Assembly (NCBI RefSeq): GCF_030052815.1
Contig: NW_026614822.1
Location: 1 to 64,000, forward strand
Length of the DNA: 64,000 nt
Reading direction: 5' to 3'
DNA from: Hevea brasiliensis
Lineage: Eukaryota > Streptophyta > Magnoliopsida > Malpighiales > Euphorbiaceae
Positions 46,760 to 57,349 of this stretch are shown here, piece by piece. The translations under genes were made by a program, and so were the position numbers. Under the pieces are notes generated by a model. The model had not been told where the DNA came from. It saw nothing but the letters and a program-made list of their open reading frames with translations, and searched no databases. How positions within the stretch are numbered: position 1 is the first letter of the stretch; the number at the start of each line of letters is the position of its first letter.

Positions 46760-48156
46760 CAAAATGGCTGCTCAGAATGATCAGAAGTACCAGAAGCTAT
46801 TGGAAGAAGTCTAGCAGGACAAGAAACCTGAGTTCTCAATAAGAGATGATGGTCTATTGCTACACCAGGGCAGAATGTGTGTTCCTAATGATGTTGATTT
46901 GAGGCAGATAATTTTGAAGCACATGAGTCTCCTTTTGCCATGCATCCTGGTGGTACAAAAATGTATAGAGGGCTAAAGGAGCATTACTGGTGGATGGGTA
47001 TGAAAAGAGATGTGGCAGAATTTGTTTCCAAATGCCTAGCTTGTCAGCAAGTGAAGGCAGAGCATCATGTACCAACTAGGTTATTACATCCACTACCAGT
47101 GCCAGAATGGAAATGGGAGAGAATAACTATGGATTTTGTTATGGGACTTCCGAGGACACAGAAGAGTCATGATGCAGTTTGGGTCATTGTTGACAGACTG
47201 ACTAAGTCTACTCATTTTCTGCCTGTTTGGATGGACTATAGTCTAGAAAGATTGGCCAAGTTGTACATTGATGAGATAGTAAAACTGCATGGAGTGCCAG
47301 TATCCATCGTATCTGATAGAGATCCTAGGTTCACTTCTAGATTTTGGGGTAGTCTTCAGAGAGCCCTAGGAACTAGATTGAACTTCGATCGCATTCCACC
47401 CACGCAGCATGGCCAACTGAGAGGGTAATTCAGATATTGGAGGACATGCTACGGTCTTATGTGATTGAGTTTGAGGACAGTTAGGACACACACTTGCCTT
47501 TGATTCAGTTTGCTTACAATTATAGCTACCAATCAAGTATTGGGATGCCTCTATATGAAGCTTTGTATGGCAGAAAATGTAGAACTCCCCTATGTTGGGA
47601 TGAGGCAAGTGAAAGAAATATGATTGGGCCCGAAATTGTTCAGCAGACTGAGGAGAAAATTAGGTTAATCAGAGATCGACTTAAGACTGCATTAGACCGT
47701 CAGAAGTCCTATGTTGATCTGAAGAGAAGGGATATTGAATATGCAGTGGGTGACAAAGTATTCCTCAAGGTTTCCTCTTGGAAGAGGATTATGAGATTTA
47801 GTAGGAAGGGGAAACTAAGTCCTCGTTTCATTGGGCCTTATGAGGTTCTGGAAAGAGTGGGTCCTTTGGCACTACCTCCAGAGTTAGAGAAGTTACATAA
47901 TGTCTTCCATGTATCTATGTTGAGGAGGTATAGATCAGACCCATCTCATGTACTACCAGTAGAAGAAATTGAAATGAATCTAGACCTCACATATGAGGAG
48001 GAACCAATAAAGATTCTGGCTTATGAGGTGAAGCAGCTACAGAACAAGCAAATACCATTGGTGAAGGTACTGTGGAACCATCATTCGGGTCAAGAAGCTA
48101 CTTGGGAACAAGAGGAGGACATGAGGAGACAGCACCCACAATTGTTCCAAGATTGA
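46760..48156 (+). pseudogene. Element B integrase with C-terminal chromodomain
   Basis: FSIRDDGLLLHQGRMCVP (46830-46890), a frameshift near 46920, then [18 protein letters not shown] with CLACQQVKA zinc-binding Cys pair, core [10 protein letters not shown] and [15 protein letters not shown] with two catalytic Asp (46940-47400). A few bases are lost near 47395-47410 at the conserved HPQTDGQSE, so the Glu motif is broken. The 220-codon end (47494-48156) holds the RKCRTPLCWDE block, DKVFLKVSSWKR, GPYEVLERVGPLA and the chromodomain (about residues 160-215, EEEPIKILAYEVKQL to EATWEQEEDM). Chromovirus integrase, inactive. Confidence 0.92.
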
Positions 48157-48190
48157 TACCAGGTAAAATTTTGAGACAAAATTTATTTTA

Positions 48191-48203
48191 AAGGGGGGAG
48201 AAT
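48191..48203 (+). other. Element B polypurine tract
   Basis: AAGGGGGGAGAAT abuts the 3' LTR (TGTAACACCCC at 48204), the expected plus-strand primer. Confidence 0.88.
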
Positions 48204-51200
48204 TGTAACACCCCTATTTGCATAGCTTGGTATATTTCACTATTTCGGTGACCCGTGTCGGTCTGAACAATTAAGAGGATTAGAACCACACTTAAGACAA
48301 CTTGATAAACCATAAACACAAATAATTAATAATTGTCAATTAGTTAAGTATAAATAAGAAAAACATAACATAAGAAGTTAAACGAGCCGAGAGTCACAAT
48401 GATGGGTGACCTTCTCAGGAAGGAGTGCAAAGTTGATTTAAACTCAAATTTCGAACCGTAAAATGTGATGCTGCAGTCCTTAGGACTATTGCAAACACAG
48501 TGGAAAAGAGAAAATCATGAAAAAGAATTGTTAAGCCAGGCAAATAATTAGGTTAAGGAAATTTGGAAGAAATATTGAATTATTTGCAAACCGGTTAAAC
48601 TTACGAGAGCAATTTGGTCAATTGATCCCGAGAGTGACTCTGACCTAATCACAAATAAAATCGTAGAAAAGAAAATTTTGGAATCGGAAATTAAATAAAA
48701 GAACTAATGGAAAAAATAAATAAAAAAAAGAAAATGAAAAAGGTGAAAAGAGATGACATCATGCATGACATCATGCATGATGCCATAAATATTATAATTA
48801 AAAATTAAATTTATGGTAATTTGTGGTCTTCCTAATACACATAAAAGAAAAAGAAAAAATAAAATTCATTTATCTTCATCTGGTTGCCATCCCTCTCCCT
48901 TAGCTCTCTCTCTCTCTCATTTCTCTTTCTTGAAACCACCATGGAGCTCACCTCAAGCTCTCATAAACCCTAAATTCAGCCATAAATTCCTAACCCCTTA
49001 AGCAAACCTTGCAAGTGGACCTTGATATGAAGGTTGGATGCCATTAAAACCAAAAAAGTGAGGAGAATTGAAGATTAAAATTCTGCACTAAGGCTAGTGA
49101 TCCAACTTGAATTTTTTTGGTTTGATTCTAGTGTTTATGATTGAATGAACTTGGAAATATGCTTAAAATGAAATGAAAATAATTGTTACAAAACTAGAAG
49201 TAAATTTGGCCAGCTAGGGTTTGATGGTTGTATACATGTGTTTTGATTGAATTAAAAGTGTAGGTAAGTTTGTATGTATACTTAGAATTAATTAAGTGTA
49301 ACAAATTGGTGAATTAGGGTTTGGCACCTAGGGTTTGGAATACAAAAATGTGAGAATGTGTTAAATGTTGTGTTGGACTTGGTTTGAGGTGAGAAATGGT
49401 CATTTGTGACCAATTGGAGTACATTAGAAGTGTTGGAACAAAATGCAAATTCGGATTGCTTAGGGTCATGTTGCAGGCAGCAGGACCAAGGTCCCTTTCA
49501 GGGACCAAAACTGAAAATTTACAAGTCCAATTGGTGTGAGACCAGTCGGGAATGAAAATAGACACAAAATAGAACATTTTTCATTTAGGAATCATGCACA
49601 AAAAGTGACCATAGCATAGTGAACAAATTGGCCAAATCCGGGTGTGAGTGTTCTACCCTGTATAAAAATGACCAAATAAACAATATTTGTTCATTTAGCC
49701 ATAACTTGGGCTAGAAAAGTCTAAATGACCTGCAATTTTACCAGTCTAACGTTGAGATATAGACCTAAAACTTTCGTGAAGAACACAAACCCATATTATG
49801 CCCTTAACCAAGTCATTTAGCCACCCAAATATGGTGACCTAAACCGCTGTAACTAGTTTGGTGCCCAGAAATCTGGGTTAAGTCCAATCCAGCAGCCATG
49901 ATTCAAATGGCTATAACTTGAGCTACAAAACACCAACTGGAGTGATTCAAAAAGGAGAATAAATTTAAGACAATAAGGAACAATCTCTATGAAGAAAACT
50001 TAGCCCAATTCTAACAGCAAAATGACTAATGGAACAGTGCAATCTAAGACACTAAAATTGAAAATTTGCAATTTTTCTTAAAAGACCTAAGTTTTGAGAA
50101 AACAACAAAAACCAACAAAATTGGTGACCAAAATGTGGTATGTGAGGATAGTTGGAGTTCCCATACCTTTTGAGTATAAGAAAGTCAATATTTTGACTTG
50201 AATAGTATCATGAATAGTAACCTCAACATGAAATTTGCAAGAATGTAAGTTTAAACATATTGAAATTAGTTATTGGAATTGTTATGAAGTAAAGATACTG
50301 AGACACTATAAATTTTGTATTTCAGCTGAAAAAGACTCGAAAAGTCTGAGAGATTGAGTCAAGGCCTAGAGGCAACTCACGTTAGGTTTGTGCACAATAA
50401 ACCCTATTTAAGCATTTTATCCATGAAAAATTGATTTAGTACGCATTATGAGTTTAAGAACTTTTGTGTTGCCACTTTGTGAATGAAAATGTAACTTAAG
50501 AAATTGATTTGATTTTTGTATGCAATATTTGAATAAATTGTTTTAAATTGATTTTGGATTCACACTTAGCATGACAGTGCCATATTATTTCCTCATTTAT
50601 GGGGTTGAGATCGATTATTTTCCTTCCTCTCTAGTTAACCAGTTGAGGTTGTAGATCGGATGAGTACTCATTAGCTAGCTAGCCACCTCCCTCATTGATT
50701 TCGATTAATGAGGTTATAGATTGCTTTGTCGTGGTGTACAACGCGGCATTGATCGGAAATTTTGTGCCATGGCTTAAGTTGTGTATGAATTAGGAACACT
50801 GTGTTTATTAAATTATTTGACCAAAATTGTGCCATAATGAGTTTTGATAAATTGTGAATTGTGATTATGAAATATTTCAATTGTGAATTTGTCAAGGAAT
50901 GTTTTATGTACTGCATTTTAATTTTTATTGTGCGCCACTGAGTATTTTTATACTCAGCGATAGCTTATTTTGCTGTCGCAGATAGGAGCAAAGAAAAAGC
51001 AGCAAAGTGAGCTACTGAACCGGAAAAGCTTCCATTGATCTTTTGTGCGGGTATTTATTTATATCTTTGTAGTTAATTAATGTGAATATTGTAATATTTT
51101 ATGTATCAATGTAAAGTTGAACAGTTGTATAATAAATTGTAATAATATTATTTTTGTATTTTATATATGTAAATTAAACTTGTGAATGAAATTGTGAAAT

Positions 51201-51619
51201 ATTTTGAGATGATAAATTTTTGTTGAATAGTGGAATGAAATGGAATTATTTTGAAATGGTTTGATCTGAGAGTTTTGAGTTGAATTGAGATTATTTGGAG
51301 GTTGGGAATTGTGAAAAATTTATTGGAAGTGTTTTTCTCAGGTATTTGAAGAACTGTTTTCTCAAAATACAGACACTACTCTGCTGAAATTTTTATAAAA
51401 TTTGCGGAAAAATAAAATGGGCAAAAGTTTTAACTAGATTTGAAACTTCAATTAAATGATTTTAATTCCTACCAAAACGCTTACCACTTCCAAAATGTAA
51501 GAAAATAGTTTTAAAATCCCTTAAAGGGTACTTAATGAATTATCGGTAGATGAAGTTTGGTAGTTCATTAGGTATTCTACAAGATCATGTTGTGCCTTAC
51601 AGAGGGGTAAGGTGTGACA
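48204..51619 (+). repeat. Element B 3' LTR (3,416 bp, uninterrupted)
   Basis: TGTAACACCCC to GGTGTGACA, followed by TGTTA. Gives the intact reference for the broken 5' LTR. TGACATCA repeats at about 48752; the TATA box has decayed to CATAAAAG; modules lie around 49530, 49700 and 49915. Double hairpin at 50938-50978. AATAAA, a possible polyadenylation signal, is near 51130, about 150 nt past the hairpins. Confidence 0.94.
50938..50978 (+). other. Conserved LTR double hairpin, element B 3' LTR
   Basis: CTGAGTAT-TTTT-ATACTCAG (50938-50957), eight perfect pairs, then directly CGATAGC-TTATTTT-GCTGTCG (50958-50978), then CAGATAG. Stem bases differ from C and E but pairing is complete. Confidence 0.8.
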
Positions 51620-52289
51620 TGTTAGACTTTCCAGTAGAAGAAGATACAATCAAAGCTACCTCTTTCCCTTTATTGCTTGGCATATTCTTTTGGGTAATAA
51701 CCAGCATGTAGAGTAAACCAGCCAAGATGCATTCCTGCTTAGTCATATTGAAATTTGTCATAAAATTCCCAAATGTCTCAGGAAGGGACTGAAGGATCAA
51801 ATCTTTCTGCAGTTGAAAATCCATGTTAAAGTCAAGATGTTCTAGCTGCTCAATCAGTCGAATCATCTTGTGGACATGATCCCCAACATTCTGTCCCTTA
51901 GACATCCTCATGCGGAATAGCTATCTAGATATCTCATACCTAGCATTCCTGCTGTGCTCACCATACAACTCTTGTAGGTGAAGGAGGATCTCACTCGTAC
52001 TCTGCATGTTCGCATGCTACTTCTGTAACTCATTATTAATGGAAGCAAGCATGTAACACTTAGCTCTCATATCATACTCCTTCCACGTGTCCAAAGTTTC
52101 ATGTTCCTCTTGAGTGGCCTCTGGAGGTAAGGGACTAGGAACATTTGAGTCTAGAACATATCCTATATGTTCAAGGTTCAGGACAAGTTTCAAATTTCTT
52201 AGCCAATCAGATAGATTAGGTCCTGTCAACCTATTGCGATCATGTATGCTTGCAAGGATATTGGACAGTGATGGTTGTTTTGTGCTCAT
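51620..52289 (-). pseudogene. Copia copy I gag, 5' part
   Basis: Gag of a Ty1/copia element (UBN2-type family). The likely start is the ATG at 52289 (MSTKQPSLSNILASI), since copy J keeps the same start; an upstream in-frame ATG at 52298 is not shared. The core has LTGPNLSDWLRNLKLVLN, ATQEEHETLDTWKEYD and YMLASINNELQ; after stops near 52016 and 51918 it continues with QNVGDHVHKMIRLIEQLEHLD and TKQECILAGLL. Ends at VSSSTGKSN, where element B is inserted; the Lys-rich continuation lies at 7358. It would form the particle shell. Confidence 0.9.
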
Positions 52290-52559
52290 TATTATCAAAA
52301 AATTAACTAAAGAAAATAACCAGATTAATTAGTAAATGTATCATGTATTTAACCAAAATGATCATGGTCTTTTAATCAAATTGGTCCTCCCACTAACTTA
52401 GCGAATCCTACACTTCTAAAGTAGGAAACGGAAATCCTAGTTGGATGGATTTCTAGTGGGTGATTAAATTCTTATAATTCTATTGATCATCCTCACGCAC
52501 ATCCATCATTGGAATTACAATAAACTATTAGTGAGCAACTGCTTGCCCATCACATCTCA
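52290..52559 (-). other. Copia copy I leader, remnant
   Basis: Non-coding sequence upstream of gag, matching J at about 57075-57349 in reverse. Copy J shows that the leader should be about 1.75 kb; here it is replaced after 270 bp by LTR fragment K. Confidence 0.8.
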
Positions 52560-53393
52560 TGTCACAGCCTACTCCCCTGTAAGATGTAACATGATCCCGT
52601 AGTACACCTAATGAATTATCGTACTTCGCCTACCGATAACCCATTACATATACTACAAGGGATTTTAAAATGATTTTCGTGAAATTTAAATCATCGATTA
52701 AAATCTGGTGTTATAAAAATTTTTTCAAAATTTCGGCAAAGTGCCGGTTGTATTTTGAGAAAATAATTCTTCAATACTATAAAAGAAAATACTCCCAATA
52801 TGTTTTCTCAAATACAACTTCAATAACTTCATTTCAATTCATAATTCAATTCTCAATAAATAATCAATTCATTTTCAAACTAATATCATCATAAAGAAAC
52901 ATTTCATTGATTACAAGACTCAAAATTTATAATACAAAACTATTCAAGTAAATGAAATCTCAAATTTATATTTACAATAATTTACATTTAATTACATACC
53001 AAAATATTTTACAAGAGTTTTTATACAACTGCCCAAATAATTTACATACATATTATTACATGCATACTTCAAAACCTATGTACATGGGTATACCTATAAT
53101 ATACCTGGAGCTAATATGAAAGTGTCTTCAAAGAAATTTACTCACTGTTCTATGCTCTTCTTACCTGCGGTAGCATACAAAACTATCGCTGAGTGGTGAA
53201 CTCAGTGGTGCACAACTATAATTTAAAACATAGTACAATATACATTGACAAAATTTACAGTAAATAATTTGGAAATCTGAATACTCATCAAATTCCAAAA
53301 CTCAAAATATTCATTGCCATTAATGTAAATCATTTGTATAAAATGACTTTGATCACTAAATTCAATTTATCAAATCATAACTAATCATTTAGG
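52560..53393 (-). mobile_element. LTR fragment K (about 830 bp, 3' end of a B/E-like LTR)
   Basis: Starts TGTCACAGCCTACTCCCCTG, which in reverse is an LTR 3' end like those of B and E, and contains the double hairpin (53168-53205) about 630 nt from that end. The 5' three quarters of the LTR are missing, and no TSD is visible. It replaces the primer site and most of the leader of copia I. Confidence 0.75.
53168..53205 (-). other. Conserved LTR double hairpin, fragment K
   Basis: CTGAGT/ACTCAG stem (53189-53205) with CGATAGT/GCTACCG stem directly beside it (53168-53188), one mismatch. It shows a further set of stem bases. Confidence 0.7.
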
Positions 53394-53509
53394 TGAAGGA
53401 ACGGAAGCGTGAAAGACACAAGTTTATACCATTGAATTCAAAAATTTTCACCTAGGGTCACATGCATCATGCAAGATTTATTTTTATCTATTTGAATTCA
53501 ATGATAAAC
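53394..53509 (-). repeat. Copia copy I 5' LTR, terminal 116 bp
   Basis: Reverse complement of the last part of J's LTR (55481-55592), with the same TGACCCTAGGTGAAAATTTT and TTCACGC words. It is what remains of the 5' LTR of copy I; J begins at the next base. Confidence 0.82.
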
Positions 53510-54840
53510 TGTTAGTAGTATGCCCTAGAGCATATCATTTAGTATGTATCTTGTACATAATTTTATTAATAAAAGGCATTTCCACTTTTCCGTTTACATA
53601 ATATATTTATGTGTAATAGAAAAGGTCCATTGATATTTTGTTAGAAATATTATTCTTAAGTTGTTAAGAATATGAGTGACAATATTTCTAGCACAAAGTA
53701 TCATAAATAGGTTCACAATCGAGGATACTTCATAATAAGGACATGACTTATCCAGAAAGATTGTATTCATGTTTGTTCCCAAGTTATTTATATGAGATAT
53801 AAATAAGATGGAATGGTGAGTCTCATGCCATATAACAAACATGATAGGCACTTATAAATGATAAGTAGGCAACCGGTGACACTTATGACAAGCACATGGA
53901 GTTTACTCTTGTCAATGTTTTGTCATAAATCATATCGATGCATATAATCTTTAGACTGAGATAGCACGGTTATCTTGTATATAGGTAGTTTGAGTTTGAT
54001 CGCTTTCATACTTGTACTATGTATGGGTATATGGGCATGTGTTGGCTCCTGCTAGTTATATATGGAGGTAGGTGTTGATCAAGATGGAATCGTTCCTCTA
54101 AGTAAATAGAGTTAAAATCCTATGTTCATTTAATTGTTCTTGATGTTTCAAGTTCTGGCCAGACAGATAGATTTATTCGGAAAGAGTTTCGATGAGAAAA
54201 ATCTTTTAAACAAGAAATGGAATTAAAAGAGAACATAATATAAATACAAAATGTAGTTTGACATAAACAAAGACTCAAGCGTGAGTTTTGATATTGTAAC
54301 AGAGAGATTCTAGTGAATGGTAACATATGATTATAGGTTCATTTAAGGTAAATCTTATTACTAATTGGGTGGCCATGGCATGCTATGCTAGGTGTTAACC
54401 ATGGTCTATGAGGTTCATAAAATGATTTAGAGAAATCATTTATGGTAAGAAAGAGTTCAGATATTAAGAGTTGATATCATGTCTCATTGCCAATTAGTGA
54501 TGAGGCTAGTAATTCACACACATACAGAAGTTATCACCTATTTTAATATTATTTAATTAATTAATTAAAGAGTTTAATTGATTAATTAAATAGATTTGGT
54601 TTGCAATAAAATTGCAAAGTCCCTAGCATGACTTGAAACCAAATCTAGATTATTGGATGTGTAGTATAAATTAAATTTATATTTAAAGTGTTTAAATATG
54701 AATTTAATTGATGAGAAATTAATTAATAGAGATTAATTAATTAATTTATATTTGATATAAATTAATTAGAAGAAGAAAATAATTATTTTGGGTTAAGAAC
54801 TCAAAATTAAGACACAGGCATTTTGGTCATTTTGCGTTGT

Positions 54841-55037
54841 GACACGTGGCACCATGAGATGGTGACACATGGCATAACACACAAGCTTGCCAAATATTTT
54901 TAATCATGTAAGATGATTAAAATCAAGATTAAATATAGGTTTGACACTTGGCACAATGTGATTGGGTCACTTAAACCTTGAGCTAATCAAAAGGTGACAT
55001 GTGGCTAGGGTTTAATGTGTTAACCTAGCTATTTAAG
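54841..55037 (+). promoter_or_regulatory. Candidate promoter of copia J: four G-box-like repeats and TATA
   Basis: GACACGTGGCAC (54841) holds a perfect G-box/ABRE core CACGTGGC. TGACACATGGCA (54863), TGACACTTGGCA (54942) and TGACATGTGGCT (54994) are one- or two-base variants. TATTTAAG at 55030 is a TATA-like box, followed by an A-rich start region near 55060. G-box factors of the bZIP class bind CACGTGGC in plants. Confidence 0.55.
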
Positions 55038-55453
55038 TGGGGTTATGAAAAGAAAACACAACCAGCAGCCTCTCCTCTCATATGTCACGCCACTTTGAGC
55101 CTCTCCAGCTATTTCTCTTCATCTCTCATCAATTCAAAGAGATTAGCCATCAATCTCTTGAATTAAGAACACTAGAAATTGTTTCTAGTGTCCTGTTTGC
55201 ATCTCTAATCTCTTAAAAGGCGTAACTTGAATTTCTAATTAATGTAAAAGGCTTTAGAAGCTGTTCAAGGGCTGCCATAGGTGTTCTTGGTGTGGACAAG
55301 CTAGAGGGACAACATATGGTGTCCTCAAGACGAATCTCAAAGGCAGACACGCAAAGACATCAAGAGGTTAGTGTAATAGTTATTTATTTAATCTAGTTTT
55401 CTAAAATTATTATGATTAATTTTAAATTCTTATATGGAAAATACAGATACAAA

Positions 55454-55480
55454 AACATATTAAAAGAGTTTTAATATGTT
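55454..55480 (+). other. Perfect 12-bp hairpin near the end of copia J LTR
   Basis: AACATATTAAAA-GAG-TTTTAATATGTT. Copy I's LTR remnant breaks exactly at its edge (equivalent of 55481). Confidence 0.85.
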
Positions 55481-55594
55481 GTTTATCATTGAAATCAAAT
55501 AGATAAAAATAAATCTTGCATGGTGCTTGTGACCCTAGGTGAAAATTTTTGAATTCAATGGTATAATCTTGTGTTTTTCACGCCTGCCTTCAAT

Positions 55595-55608
55595 TGGTAT
55601 CAGAGCCA
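55595..55608 (+). other. Copia J primer-binding site (initiator Met tRNA)
   Basis: TGGTATCAGAGCCA, two bases after the LTR, an exact match to the common copia primer site. Confidence 0.92.
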
Positions 55609-57349
55609 CTATATTTGCCATTTAGATTGTTGATTATATAATTTAATTGTGTGTTTGATCATGAGATCAAGAGATTCATTGCTGGTTGGATCATGAGATG
55701 TGGCATCACACATGGAGAAGCCACCATTGGTATGCAACAATGGATCCATGGGTGATTCAAGGTTTGGCTTTTAATTCTGTAATTGTTGTATGATCTAAGG
55801 CCTATTATTTGACTAATTAAATTGTTTAATTTGTTTTTTTCATCAAACTATTAAATTATTATTCAAATCAGAATTTTAAAAATGTTTGAATGTGATTCAA
55901 ATCAATTTTAAAAGTTGTTTGAATGAGATTCAAATCTGAATTTTTAAAGTTGTTTGAATCATATTTAAATCTGATTTTTAAAATTGATTCAATAAAATTA
56001 GATCTGATTTTTAAAAATATTTGAATGTGATTCAAATCTGATTTTTAAAAATGTTTGAATGTGATTCAAATCTGAATTTTTGAAGTTGTTTGAATGTGAT
56101 TCAAATCAATTTTTAAATTTGTTTGAATGAGATTCAAATCTGAATTTTTAAATTTATTTGAATCATATTCAAATCTGAATTTTAAGTTGAATATGAGATA
56201 TTCAATTTAATTTAAGAATGTATGTTTTATTTAATTGTTAAATAGTGATATGCATGATGGATGATCATGGACTATAAAAGACCAATGTGATTGGATTTAT
56301 TTCTTTATGTTTCTTTGGGATTGTAAATTAATTAATTTATTTTAATTTATTTTGGGCATGTATTATTAAGTTTGTAATATTTTTTGGGTTGTAATTTCAT
56401 TTATTTAAGTTCTTGTAAATTCGCCTTGGTATGCCAAGGATTACTATGTAATATTGGATTGCAAGAAGTTCAAGGAGGTCAAGAGCATTGGTGGGACCAA
56501 AGGAGGAATTCAATATCAAGTGTTGATTATGTACTCCTTCAGCAACTCTTGTAAAATGAATGAATGAAATGCACCTAGGAATGCCCCGATTCAATTCTTG
56601 GTGGCTCGCACTGAATCCCTTAGAAAGTCCATGATCATACCATATTTATCGCTATCCATGAATGCATGAGATGTATGGGAATGTATGCAATTATATGATA
56701 TATGCATGCTAAATGGATAATGTGCAAAGTGAGACCTTAATAGTAATTAGATGGCTATAAAATCTTCCAAACAAATGATTAAGTTGGAAATGCTATAATT
56801 AAAGTAATTATAACATAAGCCCTCCATTGGGGCAATTATTTTAAGAAATTTTAAATAGTTGCATGAGATGCAATTAATTTAAGAGATTTTCTTAAGAATA
56901 ATTGTTAAGCATGAGATGTTGTAAATATGTAAATGGTTTGGTGGCCAATATTGGATGTACTGAGACATTAAAATTATTTGCATAATTATCGCTCAATGGG
57001 ATCAACTTAACTAATGCAAGATAAGTCAATATTGATGTACCGAGATTTTGAGCATTAGGGCTAGTAAAGGATTGAACCTCACATGAGATGTGATGGGCAA
57101 GGAGTTGCTCACTTATAGTTTATTGTAATTCCAATAATGGATGTACTGAGGATGATCAATAGAATTATAAGAATTCAATCACCCACTAGAAATCCATCCA
57201 ACTAGGATTTGCTTACTTTGGAAGTGTAGGATTCGCTAAGTTAGTGGGAGGACCAATTTGATTAAAAGACCATAATCATTTTGGTTAATTACATGATACA
57301 TTTACTAATTAATCTGGTTATTTTCTCGCAGCTAATTTTCTCGATAAAA
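55609..57349 (+). other. Copia J untranslated leader (1.74 kb)
   Basis: No coding frame is supported. It contains the 34-bp hairpin repeats (55885-56205), AT-rich spacer, and shortly before gag TTATTTTCTCGCAG (ending near 57331), which looks like a 3' splice site; copy I has TTATTTTCTTTAG at the same place. Confidence 0.75.
55885..56205 (+). repeat. 34-bp tandem array, each unit a TTTGAAT/ATTCAAA hairpin
   Basis: Nine units at 55885, 55918, 55953, about 55984, 56020, 56054, 56089, 56122 and 56157, each with TTTGAATNNNATTCAAA (third with one change, fourth degraded). A tenth, longer palindrome TTGAATATGAGATATTCAA follows at 56187. The spacers are T-rich (CTGATTTTTAAA). Confidence 0.9.

Larger units (their letters stand above)
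7359..51619 (+). mobile_element. Element B: chromovirus (Ty3/gypsy), host to four later insertions
   Basis: Plus-strand element with 5' LTR (7359 to 24838, interrupted twice), initiator-Met primer site (24847), gag, protease, RT (interrupted by E), RNase H (interrupted by F), integrase with chromodomain, polypurine tract and 3' LTR (48204-51619). Flanks are TGTTG (7354-7358) and TGTTA (51620-51624), a 5-bp TSD with one change. Copia I gag reads across the two flanks. Without insertions it would be about 12 kb. The two LTRs differ at many positions, so it is an old insertion. Confidence 0.93.
53510..55592 (+). repeat. Copia J 5' LTR (2,083 bp)
   Basis: TGTTAGTAGTATGCC at 53510 to CGCCTGCCTTCA at 55592, two bases before the primer site. 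AT-rich centre (54530-54780). Promoter-like block at 54841-55037 and a 12-bp perfect hairpin at 55454-55480. I see no gene inside. Confidence 0.85.

Noticed and set aside
54530..54780. AT-rich TTAATTAATTAA tract as a MITE or replication origin
   Set aside because: No terminal inverted repeats with a TSD; it sits inside the copia LTR and looks like ordinary AT-rich LTR sequence.
53510..55592. Host promoter region or intergenic DNA with ABRE sites
   Set aside because: The exact copia primer site after 55592, gag downstream and the inverted match in copy I show it is an LTR.
55885..56205. CRISPR-like array of regularly spaced palindromic repeats
   Set aside because: Units are 34 bp head to tail with no unique spacers, the DNA is plant nuclear, and no cas genes exist; it is a minisatellite in a retrotransposon leader.
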